A stretch of 64,000 nucleotides of DNA, from contig JAQISU010000070.1 in NCBI GenBank assembly GCA_029339505.1, positions 1,731,501 to 1,795,500 of the forward strand, written 5' to 3'. The notes beneath the pieces are model-generated. The model did not search any database, had not been told where the DNA came from, and saw only the letters and a list, made by a program, of their open reading frames with translations. Numbering within the stretch: position 1 is the first letter of the stretch; each line of letters starts with the position of its first letter. The stretch comes from Unio delphinus. Lineage: Eukaryota; Mollusca; Bivalvia; Unionida; Unionidae. The translations under genes and the position numbers were made by a program. Below, piece after piece: positions 46,725 through 60,330 of this stretch.

Positions 46725-47735
46725 AATACGCGGTTTGGAAGAGTTGTAAAGTAATTCACGGTTTTGAAGAGTGGTAAAGTAATACATGGTTTGGAAAACT
46801 AGTAAAGTAATACACAATTTGGAAGACTGGTAAAGTAATACACGATTAGGAAGTCTAGTAATGTAATAAACAGTTTGGAAGACTGGTAAAGTAATACACG
46901 GTTTGGAAGACTGGTAAAGTAATATACGATTTGGAAGACTGGTAAAGTAATACACAATATGGAAGACTGGTAAAGTAATACACGATTTGAAAGACTGGTA
47001 AAGTAATACATGGTTCGGAAGACTGCTAAAATAATACACAATTTGGAAGACTGCTAAAGTAATTAACGCTTTTGAAGTCTGATAAAGTAATGCACAATTT
47101 GGAAGACAGGTATAGTAATACACGAATTGGAAGACTGGTAAAGTAATACACGGTTTTGAAGACTGCTAAAGTAAGACATGGTGTGGATGACTGGTAAAGT
47201 AAAACATAGTGTGGATGACTGGTAAAGTAATAAACGGTTTGGAAGACTGGTAAAGTAATACACAATATGGAAGACTGGTAAAGTAATACACGATTTGAAA
47301 GACTGGTAAAGTAATACACGATTTGAAAGACTGGTAAAGTAATACATGGTTTGGAAGACTGCTTAAGTAATATACAATTTGGAAAACTGCGAAAGTAATT
47401 AACGCTTTTGAAGACTGATAAGGTAATACACAATTTGGAAGACTGGTACAGTAATACACGGGTTGGAAGACTGGTAAAGTAATACACGATTTGGAAGACT
47501 GGTAAAGTAAGACACGGTGTGGATGTCTGGTAAAGTAAGACACGGTGTGGATGACTGGTAAAGTAAGACAAATTGTGGATGATTGGTAAAGTAAGACACG
47601 ATGTGGATGACTGGTAAAGTAATACACGGTGTGGATGACTGGTAAAGTAATACAGGGTTTGGATGACTGGTAAAGTAAGACAAGGTGTGGATGACTGGTA
47701 AAGTAAGACACGGTTTGAAACACTGTTAAAGTTAT
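46725..47735 (-). repeat. 28-bp minisatellite, ~36 copies, open in all three reverse frames
   Basis: The unit GGTAAAGTAATACACGATTT plus GGAAGACT repeats with period 28. The right third uses a GTGTGGATGACTGGTAAAGT / AAGACACG variant. Since 28 is not a multiple of three and units lack stops on the reverse strand, all three reverse frames stay open for hundreds of codons (up to 217 codons) with the same peptide in shifted phase. That makes coding unlikely. Landmarks recur 308 bp apart (AATATGGAAG at 46956 and 47264), then 336 bp apart (TTAACGCTTTTG at 47063 and 47399), showing a block duplication plus one extra unit. Confidence 0.95.
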
Positions 47736-48105
47736 GCTCACAAACAATATAAGGAAAGGTCTTTGAAATTTGAAGTTCCTCACAAACTCTGAGTTTCTTT
47801 CTAAATTAGAACTTTTCATGCAGGCGATAACAAAGCAGTTAGTTTAGACTCAATAGCTAGATATGTCACTAACGTAAGGAATACCACAATTCAAGCCATT
47901 CAGCGCTCCAGTTGGAGAATTTCTCCTTATTTGGAATATTTTCTTTTTTGATTATAGGTCTATGTTGTAAGCACTTCGTCAGATAATTATTTCTAGATAC
48001 GGCTTTATTGGGCATCTTCAAGTATTAGAATTTTATTTTACGCATGCGCATAATCTTTGTCTTTAACATTTAGCATTTGTACTTAATTTTATCTCATCTA
48101 GCAGC

Positions 48106-48130
48106 GGGGGGGGGGGGGGGGGGGGGGGGG
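48106..48130 (+). repeat. G25 homopolymer
   Basis: Twenty-five consecutive G about 150 bp before the 3' end of the Polinton ATPase. Confidence 0.9.
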
Positions 48131-48157
48131 CGAACAGACCAACTTTTATGTTTTATA

Positions 48158-48195
48158 GGCGTCGATTCGGCAAACCGAGGTTTCCTCGTAAATCG
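48158..48195 (+). repeat. Single copy of a Polinton-associated motif
   Basis: GGCGTCGATTCGGCAAACCG and AGGTTTCCTCGTAAATCG match the 46-bp tandem repeat at 63213-63352 (GGCGTCAATTCGGTAACCAA, GGCTTCCTCGTAAATG). Both lie just beyond the ATPase 3' end, at the same side. Confidence 0.65.
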
Positions 48196-48279
48196 TAAAA
48201 AAAGCGTCGATGAGGCAATAGAAAATAAAGGACGCCAATGTCGTTGTCGCGCCCCCCTTCCCCCTCCGCTGCTATGGGG

Positions 48280-48942
48280 TTAACTGAATATTCGATCAAG
48301 TCCGAAACGATATCGCGTTCGAGGATCTGCTAAATTTATCGTCACAAATCCATGTGGGATTGACTGAGCGTGACTAAAAAAATTTCTAAAGAGATTATAA
48401 TCCATATCACAGCCGCACCAAGTCTGGTGAATATTTCGTAGCGTATGTCTGTCAACTCCGTTGAATACAGCAAGAATGTTGCAGTTATCTCTGATCACTT
48501 TTGGTATTTGAGTGTATCGTTGAGTGACATATATCACGTCGGTGTTTTTATGCCTGCCTCTGGAAAATATCCTAGCGGGGTTCTTTTGATTGTCTAACTA
48601 GATATCGTCATATAAGACCAAATTGTTAATACTTCCATCGATGTCTTTCACGGAAAGGGCTTCTTCGATATCAGTTATAAACTCAATAACGTCTTCACTG
48701 GTTTTCAATTTTGCTCTCTCGTTGTAATCCTTTAACACCTGGTAACATCTCTGATCGTCTACACTCGGAAATATTAAATACAACTTGTTCCATTTCATCC
48801 ATCTCGTTATCAAATTAAGCAGCAGTTGTGTCTTGCCACTTCCAGATGGTCTGATTATAATCTTCCGAATCGAATTCGGCAACATCGCATGGTGTTTAAT
48901 AGGTTCCCGTCGTCGGGTAGCTGAATAATCAATTACATTCAT
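48280..48942 (-). pseudogene. Polinton (Maverick) packaging-type ATPase with one in-frame stop
   Basis: A 220-codon reverse frame, ATG at 48942 to TAA at 48280-48282, near the usual length for Polinton ATPases. The P-loop reads RPSGSGKTQLLLNL (residues about 33-46), with Arg where Gly is usual. The 22.8-kb copy has GPSGSGKT. Walker B is NNLVLYDD (residues about 106-113). Just after it a TAG (48598-48600) interrupts the frame; the 63.5-kb copy has Thr there. Beyond the stop the frame continues with NPARIFSRGRHKN, VIYVTQR (sensor-like) and FNGVDRHTLRNI to the end. Members of this FtsK/HerA superfamily are thought to pump DNA into capsids. The gene is divergent from the zinc-ribbon/PLA2 frame, start codons 17 bp apart, which suggests a shared bidirectional promoter. 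A stop plus an altered P-loop makes a dead gene likely. Confidence 0.85.
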
Positions 48943-48959
48943 GTTATTATAAATAAATT

Positions 48960-49458
48960 ATGGATCTATGTTGTGTGAAATGTAAGAAGAGTACTGACAC
49001 AAACGACTTGACGACGATTACAACAAAAAATAACAGATCAGCGCTTTCTGGTAAGTGTGTACAATGTAGTACAAAAAAAGTTAAATTTGTTTCTATGAAA
49101 TCTGGAGATGTTTTGAAAACAACGAGGAGGTGATATTGCAGCCAAGCTAGTAAAGCTCCCAGGAGCACCATGGGCGAAGTATCCAGGAGAAAAACACCTT
49201 CCAGGGTATAGTTATTGTGGACCCGGGACCAGATTCGATATCAGACTCGATGATCAAAACCAACCTCGACGTGGTAAAGAACCAATAAATGCTATTGATA
49301 AGGCGTGTCATGTTCATGATGTTGCTTATAAAAGCAGTAGTCTGCAGCACAGACATATCGCAGATGTGAAATTAATTCACGCGTTGAATTCTATCACTGA
49401 TAAATCCTTCAAAGAAAAATTGGCTTCATGGTTGGTAAAATCGGCTATGAAAGGTTAA
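48960..49458 (+). pseudogene. Polinton zinc-ribbon (DUF5679-like) plus phospholipase A2-like protein, frameshifted
   Basis: From ATG 48960 the frame starts MDLCCVKCKK and continues through TTKNNRSALSGKCVQC, a complete CxxC...CxxC zinc ribbon of DUF5679 type. It ends at TGA 49131-49133. The frame shifted by one base is open from 49117 to TAA 49456-49458. It carries LPGYSYCGPGTRFD (glycine-rich calcium-loop-like) and DKACHVHDVAYK (His-Asp catalytic motif), as in the PLA2-like domain of parvovirus VP1 and of Polinton proteins. A single indel at about 49107-49130 would explain the break. A PLA2-type activity is known to help capsids leave endosomes in parvoviruses; here the role is inferred only. 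The stop lies 31 bp before the integrase start codon, in the same direction. The remnant at 22984-23403 has the same order. Confidence 0.8.
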
Positions 49459-49489
49459 TTGATGTTAGGTGCTGGTAATTAATAATAAC

Positions 49490-50164
49490 ATGGAATCTAT
49501 TTATTATTCTCCAAAAGGATACTGGAGGGGTAAAGCAGCAATTGGTAAACTCGCTAGCGCAGCAGCGGTGAAATATACTACAGCGGATAATTGGTTATCT
49601 AAACAGGTGATATGGCAAATTTATCTACCACCGCCTAAACAAATTAACTACTCGCATTTTGATATGACTGTTCCTAATGAGATTCATCAGGCTGATATAT
49701 TATTTCTGCCGCATGATGGTGTTTACAAGTATGCGCTAACCGTAGTTGATGTTGCGAGTCGATACAAACAAGCAGAACCGCTAAAAGCAAAATCATCAAC
49801 TGAAGTGGCTTCTGCGTTTGAAAGGATTTATCGAAGGGGTCCTTTGCGCTGGCCAAATCTATTACACGTCGATCCTGGCAAGGAATTTCAGGGTGCGGTT
49901 CTATCAACAATGAAAAATCATAATGTCACTATCAGACGAGGACATACTGAGCTACATCGCGATCAGGCATTTGTTGAACGATTTAATCGGACGCTTGCTG
50001 AGTGGTTATTTGGATATCAATACGCGAAGGAATTTATCCAGGATAAACGATCTCGAGAATGGGTCAAGAGATTACCAGCTGTAATAACCACGCTGAATAA
50101 TGAGATTACTCGAACAATCAATGATCAACTATGGACTAGACAATTGTTATGCTTGCCTCGATGA
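49490..50164 (+). CDS. Polinton retroviral-type (DDE) integrase, catalytic core intact, C-terminus broken
   Basis: The ATG at 49490 is preferred over upstream non-ATG codons of the same frame; it opens 224 codons. The rve-type catalytic triad is visible: HQADILFL (first Asp), HVDPGKEF (second Asp) and QAFVERFNRTL (Glu). The last two are spaced as in the D,D35E family. Between them lie VVDVASRYKQAEPL and FERIYRRGPLRWPN, typical of Polinton integrases. After LPAVITTLNNEITR the sequence loses similarity and stops at 50162-50164. The SH3/chromo-like C-terminal domain seen in the 23-kb copy (VRYLYKSGKLEED) is missing, probably through a frameshift near 50120. The enzyme would join element ends to host DNA. 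The upstream zinc-ribbon/PLA2 frame is codirectional. A truncated product is probably inactive. Confidence 0.85.
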   Translation: MESIYYSPKGYWRGKAAIGKLASAAAVKYTTADNWLSKQVIWQIYLPPPKQINYSHFDMTVPNEIHQADILFLPHDGVYKYALTVVDVASRYKQAEPLKAKSSTEVASAFERIYRRGPLRWPNLLHVDPGKEFQGAVLSTMKNHNVTIRRGHTELHRDQAFVERFNRTLAEWLFGYQYAKEFIQDKRSREWVKRLPAVITTLNNEITRTINDQLWTRQLLCLPR

Positions 50165-51789
50165 TTTTATAATTTACAACAACTGGTATGAAGCAAAGAC
50201 CTGATTGCTTATTAAGGTATTACTGAATTTCTGTTTCCAATGACTATTTTAAAGCATTAGTGATGTCTTGTACTGAGTATAACATTTTCTTTATTATTTA
50301 TTTAACAAGTCAGCTTCTTCTGTATAAAACAAAACTAATTACGCCAGAGAATCCATCATATCCGTAGTACATTTCGAGAGGAGAGGTATCAAGTATTATA
50401 CTGGGAAATATACAATTATGTAATGACCAAAATAACTATTTATAGAGCAAAACTATTTATGGTGTATCTCAGTTTCCAAACAATACCAGTACAAATCGCT
50501 ATTTGAATATATTTTTTAAGATATAGTTGGATGTTCATAGCTTATTTACCATTTTAATACAGCAAATGTGTATATGAGTGACTGGGCAACGATCTAAAAT
50601 ACTTTAGGCGTCACCTGAGGTAAATAGAGGTAATTAATTTTAGGCTTCGATGTTGAAAACATAATACCCATAAGTCTACCATGAGTATGCGCTTTTTATT
50701 AAAACATGAATTGTAATGTTTGCCATGGAAAGATAGTTAACACACAAATGACCAAACACCAAGTGTAAAGTATAACCCTTTGCAGGTATCAATTTTAAAC
50801 TTTGGAACTTTATTGCCTCCCCTTCAACATATTAACTTTTATAAGACATCTTAAAGGCTTGCCTAGAAGAGCAACCATTTGCATGTATAAAATTTATTAT
50901 TTTTTTCTGACAAGCCAATCGACGTAACCATACTACTGGAACATTTGTCTAAGTCTACATATTTATCTTTCTTTAGATTCGGGGGTGGAGGTGGTAGCTA
51001 CCATTGTCTGTACAAATATATGTTATTATCCAGTCTATCTTATGTTAATACAATTGTCTTTCTCCGATGACATTGTAATTTGGGTATCTACTGTAATTAC
51101 TTAACCTCAGCAGGACCGATATTGCATAATAGGCCCAACATGTCCTAACTACGTGTCGTGAGAGGCGATTAAGTAGAGGTACCCTGTTTGCCGTGTGTTG
51201 CATCCCGTGTCAGTGGAGGAAAGGATCACGGGTAGTTGAGCAGAGGCCGTACAATGCAATAAACTGCTTTTTATTATAGACGTGTGGTCGAGATTGAACC
51301 TGTCTCGACAAATCTGAAGATAATTTTCACGCTACACCGTTATACAATCTACAGATGCTAGCAAACCGCTTGCCGCACTGTCTCTGTTTGTGATTAAAAA
51401 GACAATTACGGGTCACACGGCACACCATACGATATTAGAACATTCAACTCGGGTTGCCTTCTTATTCAATGTGATAAAAGAGGTCAGACAAAAATATCAA
51501 GCAAATTATCAAAAAGGTATGTTAGCTTACATGGAGGTACGGATACAAAATAACCTGCACGATCTGGATCCACAAGGCAGTCATCCCTCTTTCATTTCAT
51601 ATGTTCAATACACAAATAGGTTCTAAGCACATGCAATTAAATGAAAGACAATTACAACAAATGGTCAACAAGCTTCCAAATTGCTAACGGTTTAAAATTT
51701 TAGAAATCAAACACGGTATGCCTGCAGTTGTGTAAGTGACGATGACATCAAAAAGAACGTAAACTCACGTTGAACCGAGCAACTATCCA
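50165..51789. other. No feature recognised
   Basis: No Polinton gene or terminal repeat could be identified downstream of the integrase. A 78-codon plus ORF at 51390-51626 is unassigned and may be the upstream part of the RT fragment that follows. Confidence 0.35.
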
Positions 51790-52470
51790 TGTTGTTGAGG
51801 AAGCAAAGATGTAGGGGTATTATCTTCGACGGCAAAATGACTTTTATTTCACACATTAAAAACTTAAAAGCTAAATGCTTGAAATATCTACATCTACTTC
51901 AAGTATTGGCGCATACTAATTGGGCTAATGATAACAGCGTCATTGGAAATGTATATAGAACGTTTATTTGCTCCCAACTAAACAAATGTTTGCGTTATTT
52001 ATGGATCAGTCAAAAATTCATAATTGAACATGCTTGATCCTATTTATGAAGGAAAATGACTTGATTTAGGAACATTTAAGACCTCCCTGTGTGAAAACTC
52101 TCCTCGCTGAACTGATTGATCCATCTTTATTTCATCGAAGAGAAATTATGACCACACATTATGATCTGTTAAGATCAACCCCACTTAATTCTGCTGTTTT
52201 TCACTCCAAACACACAACCTTATACGAAAAAATACCAAAACGACATACCATCCTTCGGCATTACAATGTCATCCATTCTTGACAATACCAAATTGATCTT
52301 TCTAACAATCATAGGCCTTCCATCTCCCTGGCTAGTTAAACCAAAAGTAATTTTCAAGCTACACAATGGAAATAAGTCCAAGACAAATCCTTCCCTCCAC
52401 CACCACTCGTATCATGAACTCTCCACCAAATTTAAAAACTATGCAAGAATTTATATTGGTAAATAAATTA
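51790..52470 (+). pseudogene. I/Jockey-like non-LTR retrotransposon: RT thumb/connection fragment
   Basis: Two frames carry typical blocks. In 51789-52037 there is RGIIFDGKMTFISHIKNLKA, then LLQVLAHTNWANDNSV and VYRTFICSQL (the region after the RT active site). In 52091-52282 there is LLAELIDPSLFHRREIMTTHYDLL and then YEKIPKR. A third piece (to about 52466) has SPWLVKPKVIF and YARIYIGK, ending exactly where the RNase H TDGS motif should start. Several stops separate the pieces. It looks like the same LINE type as the RNase H remnant at 4855-5345. Confidence 0.65.
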
Positions 52471-52679
52471 TTTAATTCAACTTTTTGATTTTGATATCGC
52501 TGCTCGATATGAAACTTTTTAAAAAAAAATTAAATAATCATACATATAATATTTTGTATAGCGATAAATAGCATACCTGTGATGGTGCGTCGTAAAATTA
52601 CAATCGATCAATCAATTTTACTTACTGAGAAGCATTGAAAATTTTACTTAGCTAGTTAGGATAATAAAGCAGTAGATTC

Positions 52680-53043
52680 CATAAAGTAAAACCACTGTTT
52701 ATATTTAGAAGCAGATTTTTCACATGTCCGATTGATGTTATCTCCAGTATCGTTAGGATTTGGTTATAGCAATATATCATTAAACTTATGAATCTAATCT
52801 TCTTTGGTAAAAAGCACATGGCCGTTACAAATTTAGCCGAGGAATATTGATATATTTCGAAATAATTAAAACTAATAATTGAATAAATATTAAAGCCAAT
52901 AACTCCATTTTTATGTCTGTCACCTCTATCCATGTATATATGATTCTTAAACATTCTTACTCTCAGTTTCTTAGCTGTTTTCCATGGAAATGCCCAATTC
53001 ATGTATGTATGTATGTATGTATGTATGTATGTATGTATGTATG

Positions 53044-53074
<31 letters not shown>

Positions 53075-53560
53075 GTCAGTAATCATGTATGTATATATGT
53101 ATCTGATCTAATGATCAATTCATTTTTCCACAGTTTGAATTTGCGGATCAGAATGGACTTCACTTATCTTTTCTTATATCCGTACTAGTCATATCTTGTT
53201 GCTCCGTTCAATCTTGTTCTGATTAACTACTCTATCATCTTTTGTGTTCAAAATACATACCAATGTTTCTTACTTCTTTTCGTATAAGTCTTTGCATGTG
53301 GACATGTAATAAGGTTACAAACACTATACGTAATTTTAAGATCCCCGACAAATGTCATCTTCTATATATTTTTTCAATCCAATTATGCAATTCAACTTAC
53401 GAACTTAATCTTCTTCGGTAAACAAGCCCATGGCCATTGCAAATATGTTCTTGGTAAAATTATGTCTTCTGAATTTGTTCTAATACTAATACCTGAAAGG
53501 ATATCTAGAAGTTAACAATTCCATCTCCCACTGTATATCACCAACAATATTAATATCTAT
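52680..53560. repeat. Two diverged copies of a ~300-bp sequence around a (TATG)n tract
   Basis: CTTATGAATCTAATCTTCTT and CATGGCCGTTACAAAT (about 52788-52835) match CTTACGAACTTAATCTTCTT and CATGGCCATTGCAAAT (about 53397-53445). Flanking blocks match more weakly. The 144-codon reverse ORF at 52652-53086 spans the first copy and the microsatellite; I see no protein family in it. Confidence 0.5.
53001..53072 (+). repeat. (TATG)n microsatellite
   Basis: About 18 tetranucleotides. Confidence 0.95.
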
Positions 53561-54786
53561 ATCTTTTTAAATGGCGCACTGCCCTGTTCCATAATTGTAT
53601 TTGTTGCTTACAAATTAAATTGCTTATATCCGTAAAAGTCGTAACATTTAACGTTCAGTATTCTAATCCATTAAATGCTACCATCTTTTTGTTTAAAGAG
53701 CATGTGCTGTCAATTTCTTTTCCAACTGATTTTTTTTAAAAATCTTTTTTTTGCATAGGGTCATTTATTAATTTATTAATACAACTAAGAAGTTAATTAG
53801 AATTATACTATTCTAAAACAAACTCATATCAAAAGTTATAAATCTAGTTTAACCAAAAAACCCACAATTTTTTCGAACATAATAAACGCATATTCAAAAA
53901 ACATTTTGTTATTTCTGAATTTGTTTGATATGTTAAAAACGAAACAGCGAAAGCCAGATAAAGGCATTTTTCTGATCTTGAAACATATATACTACTACTC
54001 ATTAAGATGAAATGAACATACAAAGATAAACTATTAATAGATTTCACAAGAGATGGCAGATTTTGTGATAACCTTTGGTAGTGGAATAAACATTTCGAGA
54101 AGTGAGCAAGCCGTCTAACATTTGCTAAGTTCAGTCAGATATTCAAACTATATGCAATATTTTGATGGTTGAGCAATGCTCACATTGCAAAATCATAAAC
54201 AGTAAAATGAAACCTGTAGAAGGCCTGAACTGATAAACTATAGCTTCCTTTTCAGCACAAAGGAACAAAGCAAACGCACATTAATTACGCATTTGCCTAA
54301 ATTTCTGTAAAAATGCTCCTTTTAGAAATTGCTAAGAAAAAATTCCATTCACTTCGTAATATATATCAAGATGATATTTTGGGGAAACTCATAATGTTAA
54401 ATCTTTATTTGTAGTAGCCCATATTTGTAACAAATGGCTATCACCAAGGTTTATTTTCTAAGCAGAAATATCTTTGTATATAGGGTGTCTTTCGTTGCTA
54501 TTCTTGAAACTCCACAATTTTGGAATGCACATTTAATGTTAAATAATTGATGAAGTTTAATAACTTGTTGGCGATTGTCAAAATGAAGACAATGATCGTG
54601 TTCCGGATTCAGAACCAATTTTGTTTCGATACCGATTGCGTCAACTCCATGGTGAATATAATCAATGCAGTGATGATCCTTTCGAAAGAAGTCACCTTAC
54701 AAATTGGATATGACAATATATGCTATTTAAGCGTACATGAAAGGTGCTTAGCTTGGCCCAGAGTCAAAACCAGTAACTGTATTTAA
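53561..54786. other. No feature recognised
   Basis: AT-rich unique sequence. Confidence 0.35.
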
Positions 54787-55090
54787 CATACATACATACA
54801 TACATACATACATACATACATACATACATACATACATACATACATACATACATACATACATACATACATCATCTATCCATCCATCCATGCATCCATCTAT
54901 ACATACATCCATCCATCCATCCATCCATCCATCCATCCATACATACATACATACATACATACATACATACATGCATGCATGCATGCATGCATGCATGCAT
55001 ACATACATACATACATACATACATACATACATACATACATACATACATACATACATACATACATGCATGCATGCATGCATACATACATAA
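54787..55090 (+). repeat. Compound tetranucleotide array (CATA/CATC/CATG)n
   Basis: Blocks of (CATA)n, (CATC)n, (CATA)n, (CATG)n, (CATA)n, (CATG)n follow in phase for 300 bp. The MYVC and HTYI frames are by-products. Confidence 0.95.
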
Positions 55091-56825
55091 GGATATTCGT
55101 ATGTACGTATTAATTAATACTTTGTTATTTACATGCACAAAATACATGTTTCTTAAACAAGAGAGTACTAAATAATACCTAACCACATGTACCAGAACTG
55201 TATTAGTCGATATAAATTTAAGTAGTTAATGAAAAGTTTACTGTATTGACTAAAATGATCTTATAGAAAACGTTTCTGTAAATATTGTTACTCTATATTC
55301 ACAAATTACTATGTATATTTGTTAAACAGTTCGACTATTTACACTGAATGAAATCAGTCTTCTATAACTTCCTTTTGAGGAAAACATAGATAGTTTTCAA
55401 ATGTTTACGCGTATGCTGATATATAAATAATTCCATCTCTTCTCTACAAACTTTCACAGTTTAGCAAAATAGTTTGCAATATTATATCCAAAATAGTAAC
55501 AATAAGCTGATGTCTGTCTTTCTGTCTGTATGTCTGTCTATATGAATGTCTGTCTGTATGGATGTATGCATGTATGTATGTATGAAATGGCATGGATACT
55601 AAACTGTAGTAATTATATTGCACTACAGGTGTTTTCCTCTCAAACGTCACCTGCAATCGCGAATATTATAATACAGCACATGTTCATTTATACATTGTTC
55701 TCCATCACAAGATCGGTACTATAAAGAAAAACCATTGGTCCAATTTAATACTGTCTGTCTTGCATTGGCGTGATTTCAGATAGAAATGGCTTTTTGGTTC
55801 TCTTCCTAGGTGTGCTTGTGTAAGAGTATGAATTGGCAAGTCTACTTTTGCTAATCTGTACATGACAGATTATATTTACCACAGTGACTCATCAACCTCT
55901 AAGGTAATATATTTGCTGGTAAGAAAATATGTAGTACTTTTGTCCTTGTTATATGGATGTTTTCATTTCACCGTAAAAATTCTAGTTCATATTTCAAATA
56001 AGGAAGGTTAGATATTAAATCGGTGGACACTGTAGAGAACACAACTGATATTAGAGAGCACCATTGTAACATTGGTGAATTATATATTGCAAGATATCAC
56101 AGACAGGGAAAAAGCAAAACATTTGACAAAATATAAATCCATTTAATCTCTTCATAAACTGCACAGTTCATGCTGTTAAATAATGACCTTTGTATCCGAT
56201 TATAGGCATGAATACAATTTTAATGTAACGTTGATATGCACACAAGCTTGTTTATCACGGTTGTTTGTATATCATACGGATTCAGGTCTAAGTGACAAGC
56301 TGGCACTTTTATTGTTTCTTTGACTCAGTCTCAGTCTCATTTTCTGCGATGATCCTGCATTCCTATAAATAATCTGAAATTTGCTTCATACGGTCAAGAA
56401 ATAATGGAAAGTTTTACAATCTTATGATAAGTAATATAAAATAGTCTTTCTCCAGGGATGTAAATGGAAGAGAATAGTGGGAAATTATACTTTTGTAGTC
56501 GTTGATTTTGCTACAGGTAAAGTATGTAAAGATTACGAACGTTAAATACCATTAATATATTATTGAATTCTTTTCTAGATGAAATGTTATGCAGAACATT
56601 ATTGTTCCACAAAATATTTATTCACCAGTAACCAACAATATTAAATGATTACAATAAAAGAACAGACAAAAATGCATCAATAATAAGAATAAAACGTAGT
56701 ACCATATTGACATTTGCGAAAGAAAAAAAAACCCACTAATATATCACGAGCTCCAGTCCTGGGCCAATTTTGTTCCCCATAAACATTCCAGACTATGTAT
56801 TTTTAAACAATTTCGCAAACCGAGC
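55091..56825. other. No gene recognised; a short (TGTC)-rich tract near 55510-55585
   Basis: Degenerate TGTCTGTCTG/TATG tetranucleotides at about 55511-55585; otherwise unique sequence. Confidence 0.4.
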
Positions 56826-57284
56826 TTAAGCTTGACATCTGAACCCCAGGCGAGTCCACATCGATATTGTCAGGGTTTCGCGCGTTGGGGCGTAGTTAAA
56901 ATTGTCGCAAATATGTCCTCTGTGATGATTGCTGGAAGAAGATCCCTTCTCAACCGCGACGCTCAATAGTTTCTGCATTATTGCCTCCTGAGAGAACATA
57001 TCCTGACCGCGGCTGCAGTTGAGAAATCCGACAACGTTATCGTCAGCACCGTATGCATTATGATTTCGTTGTACAATGCTTTCGTTAGATGTTTCAACTG
57101 TTTCACACAAAAGAACGTAAATAGACGTGTCATGCGCCTCATGAATGATCTTGCTCTGTGGCATTCGCAATTTCTGTCTTATAAAAACGCCATGGTCATC
57201 TATTACATATTGCGTGATGAGTACATATAGGCCGCGTAGACACCGAAACATTCTGGCATGGTGTTGTATGTGTCCGTACACCAA
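56826..57284 (-). CDS. Unassigned 152-codon reverse ORF
   Basis: One of the longest non-repetitive ORFs besides the glycosyltransferase-like gene. It has balanced composition, with segments such as QKLRMPQSKIIHEAHDTSIY and ETLTISMWTRLGFRCQA at the C-terminus. No membrane segment or signal peptide is apparent. The start is uncertain, as the frame is open upstream of the annotated first codon. I do not recognise a family. It lies between a LINE and unique sequence, so a fragment of a mobile element is as likely as an exon or chance. Confidence 0.25.
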   Translation of the reverse strand: MVYGHIQHHARMFRCLRGLYVLITQYVIDDHGVFIRQKLRMPQSKIIHEAHDTSIYVLLCETVETSNESIVQRNHNAYGADDNVVGFLNCSRGQDMFSQEAIMQKLLSVAVEKGSSSSNHHRGHICDNFNYAPTRETLTISMWTRLGFRCQA

Positions 57285-57570
57285 TGAAGAAAGATATGGT
57301 AGACAAACATAATGATACCGGGCTGCTTGGGTATTAGCTCACGCCACGTTTTCCATGTTTATCACCCGTCTCATAGTGGAGAGTCAAAGTACTTTAAGAT
57401 GAATATTATTGCATATTGCAGTCAGAAGCTACCGCGTTAGATGCACACATAAGTATCGATGAACTGATATCACTATCTCTGTGTGTCCAAGGTATGGTGT
57501 ATTTCAAGGGAGACAATAAAAATCAAATTGCTGTATAGGTGGAATGTATCATATCAATTTTTCGCAATAA

Positions 57571-60330
<2,760 letters not shown>

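Noticed and set aside
42949..47735. CRISPR-like arrays
   Set aside because: Units are directly abutting without unique spacers; they are minisatellites in an animal genome.
46701..47819. Overlapping reverse ORFs of 80-217 codons rich in YYFTSLPNRVLLY
   Set aside because: All three frames give the same peptide because the 28-bp period shifts the phase; an artefact of the repeat.
48077..48283. 68-codon plus ORF starting near the G25 run
   Set aside because: Starts in a homopolymer translated as poly-Gly and overlaps the Polinton-associated repeat; no family. Its GFLVN end recurs at 63.3 kb only because the DNA repeat does.
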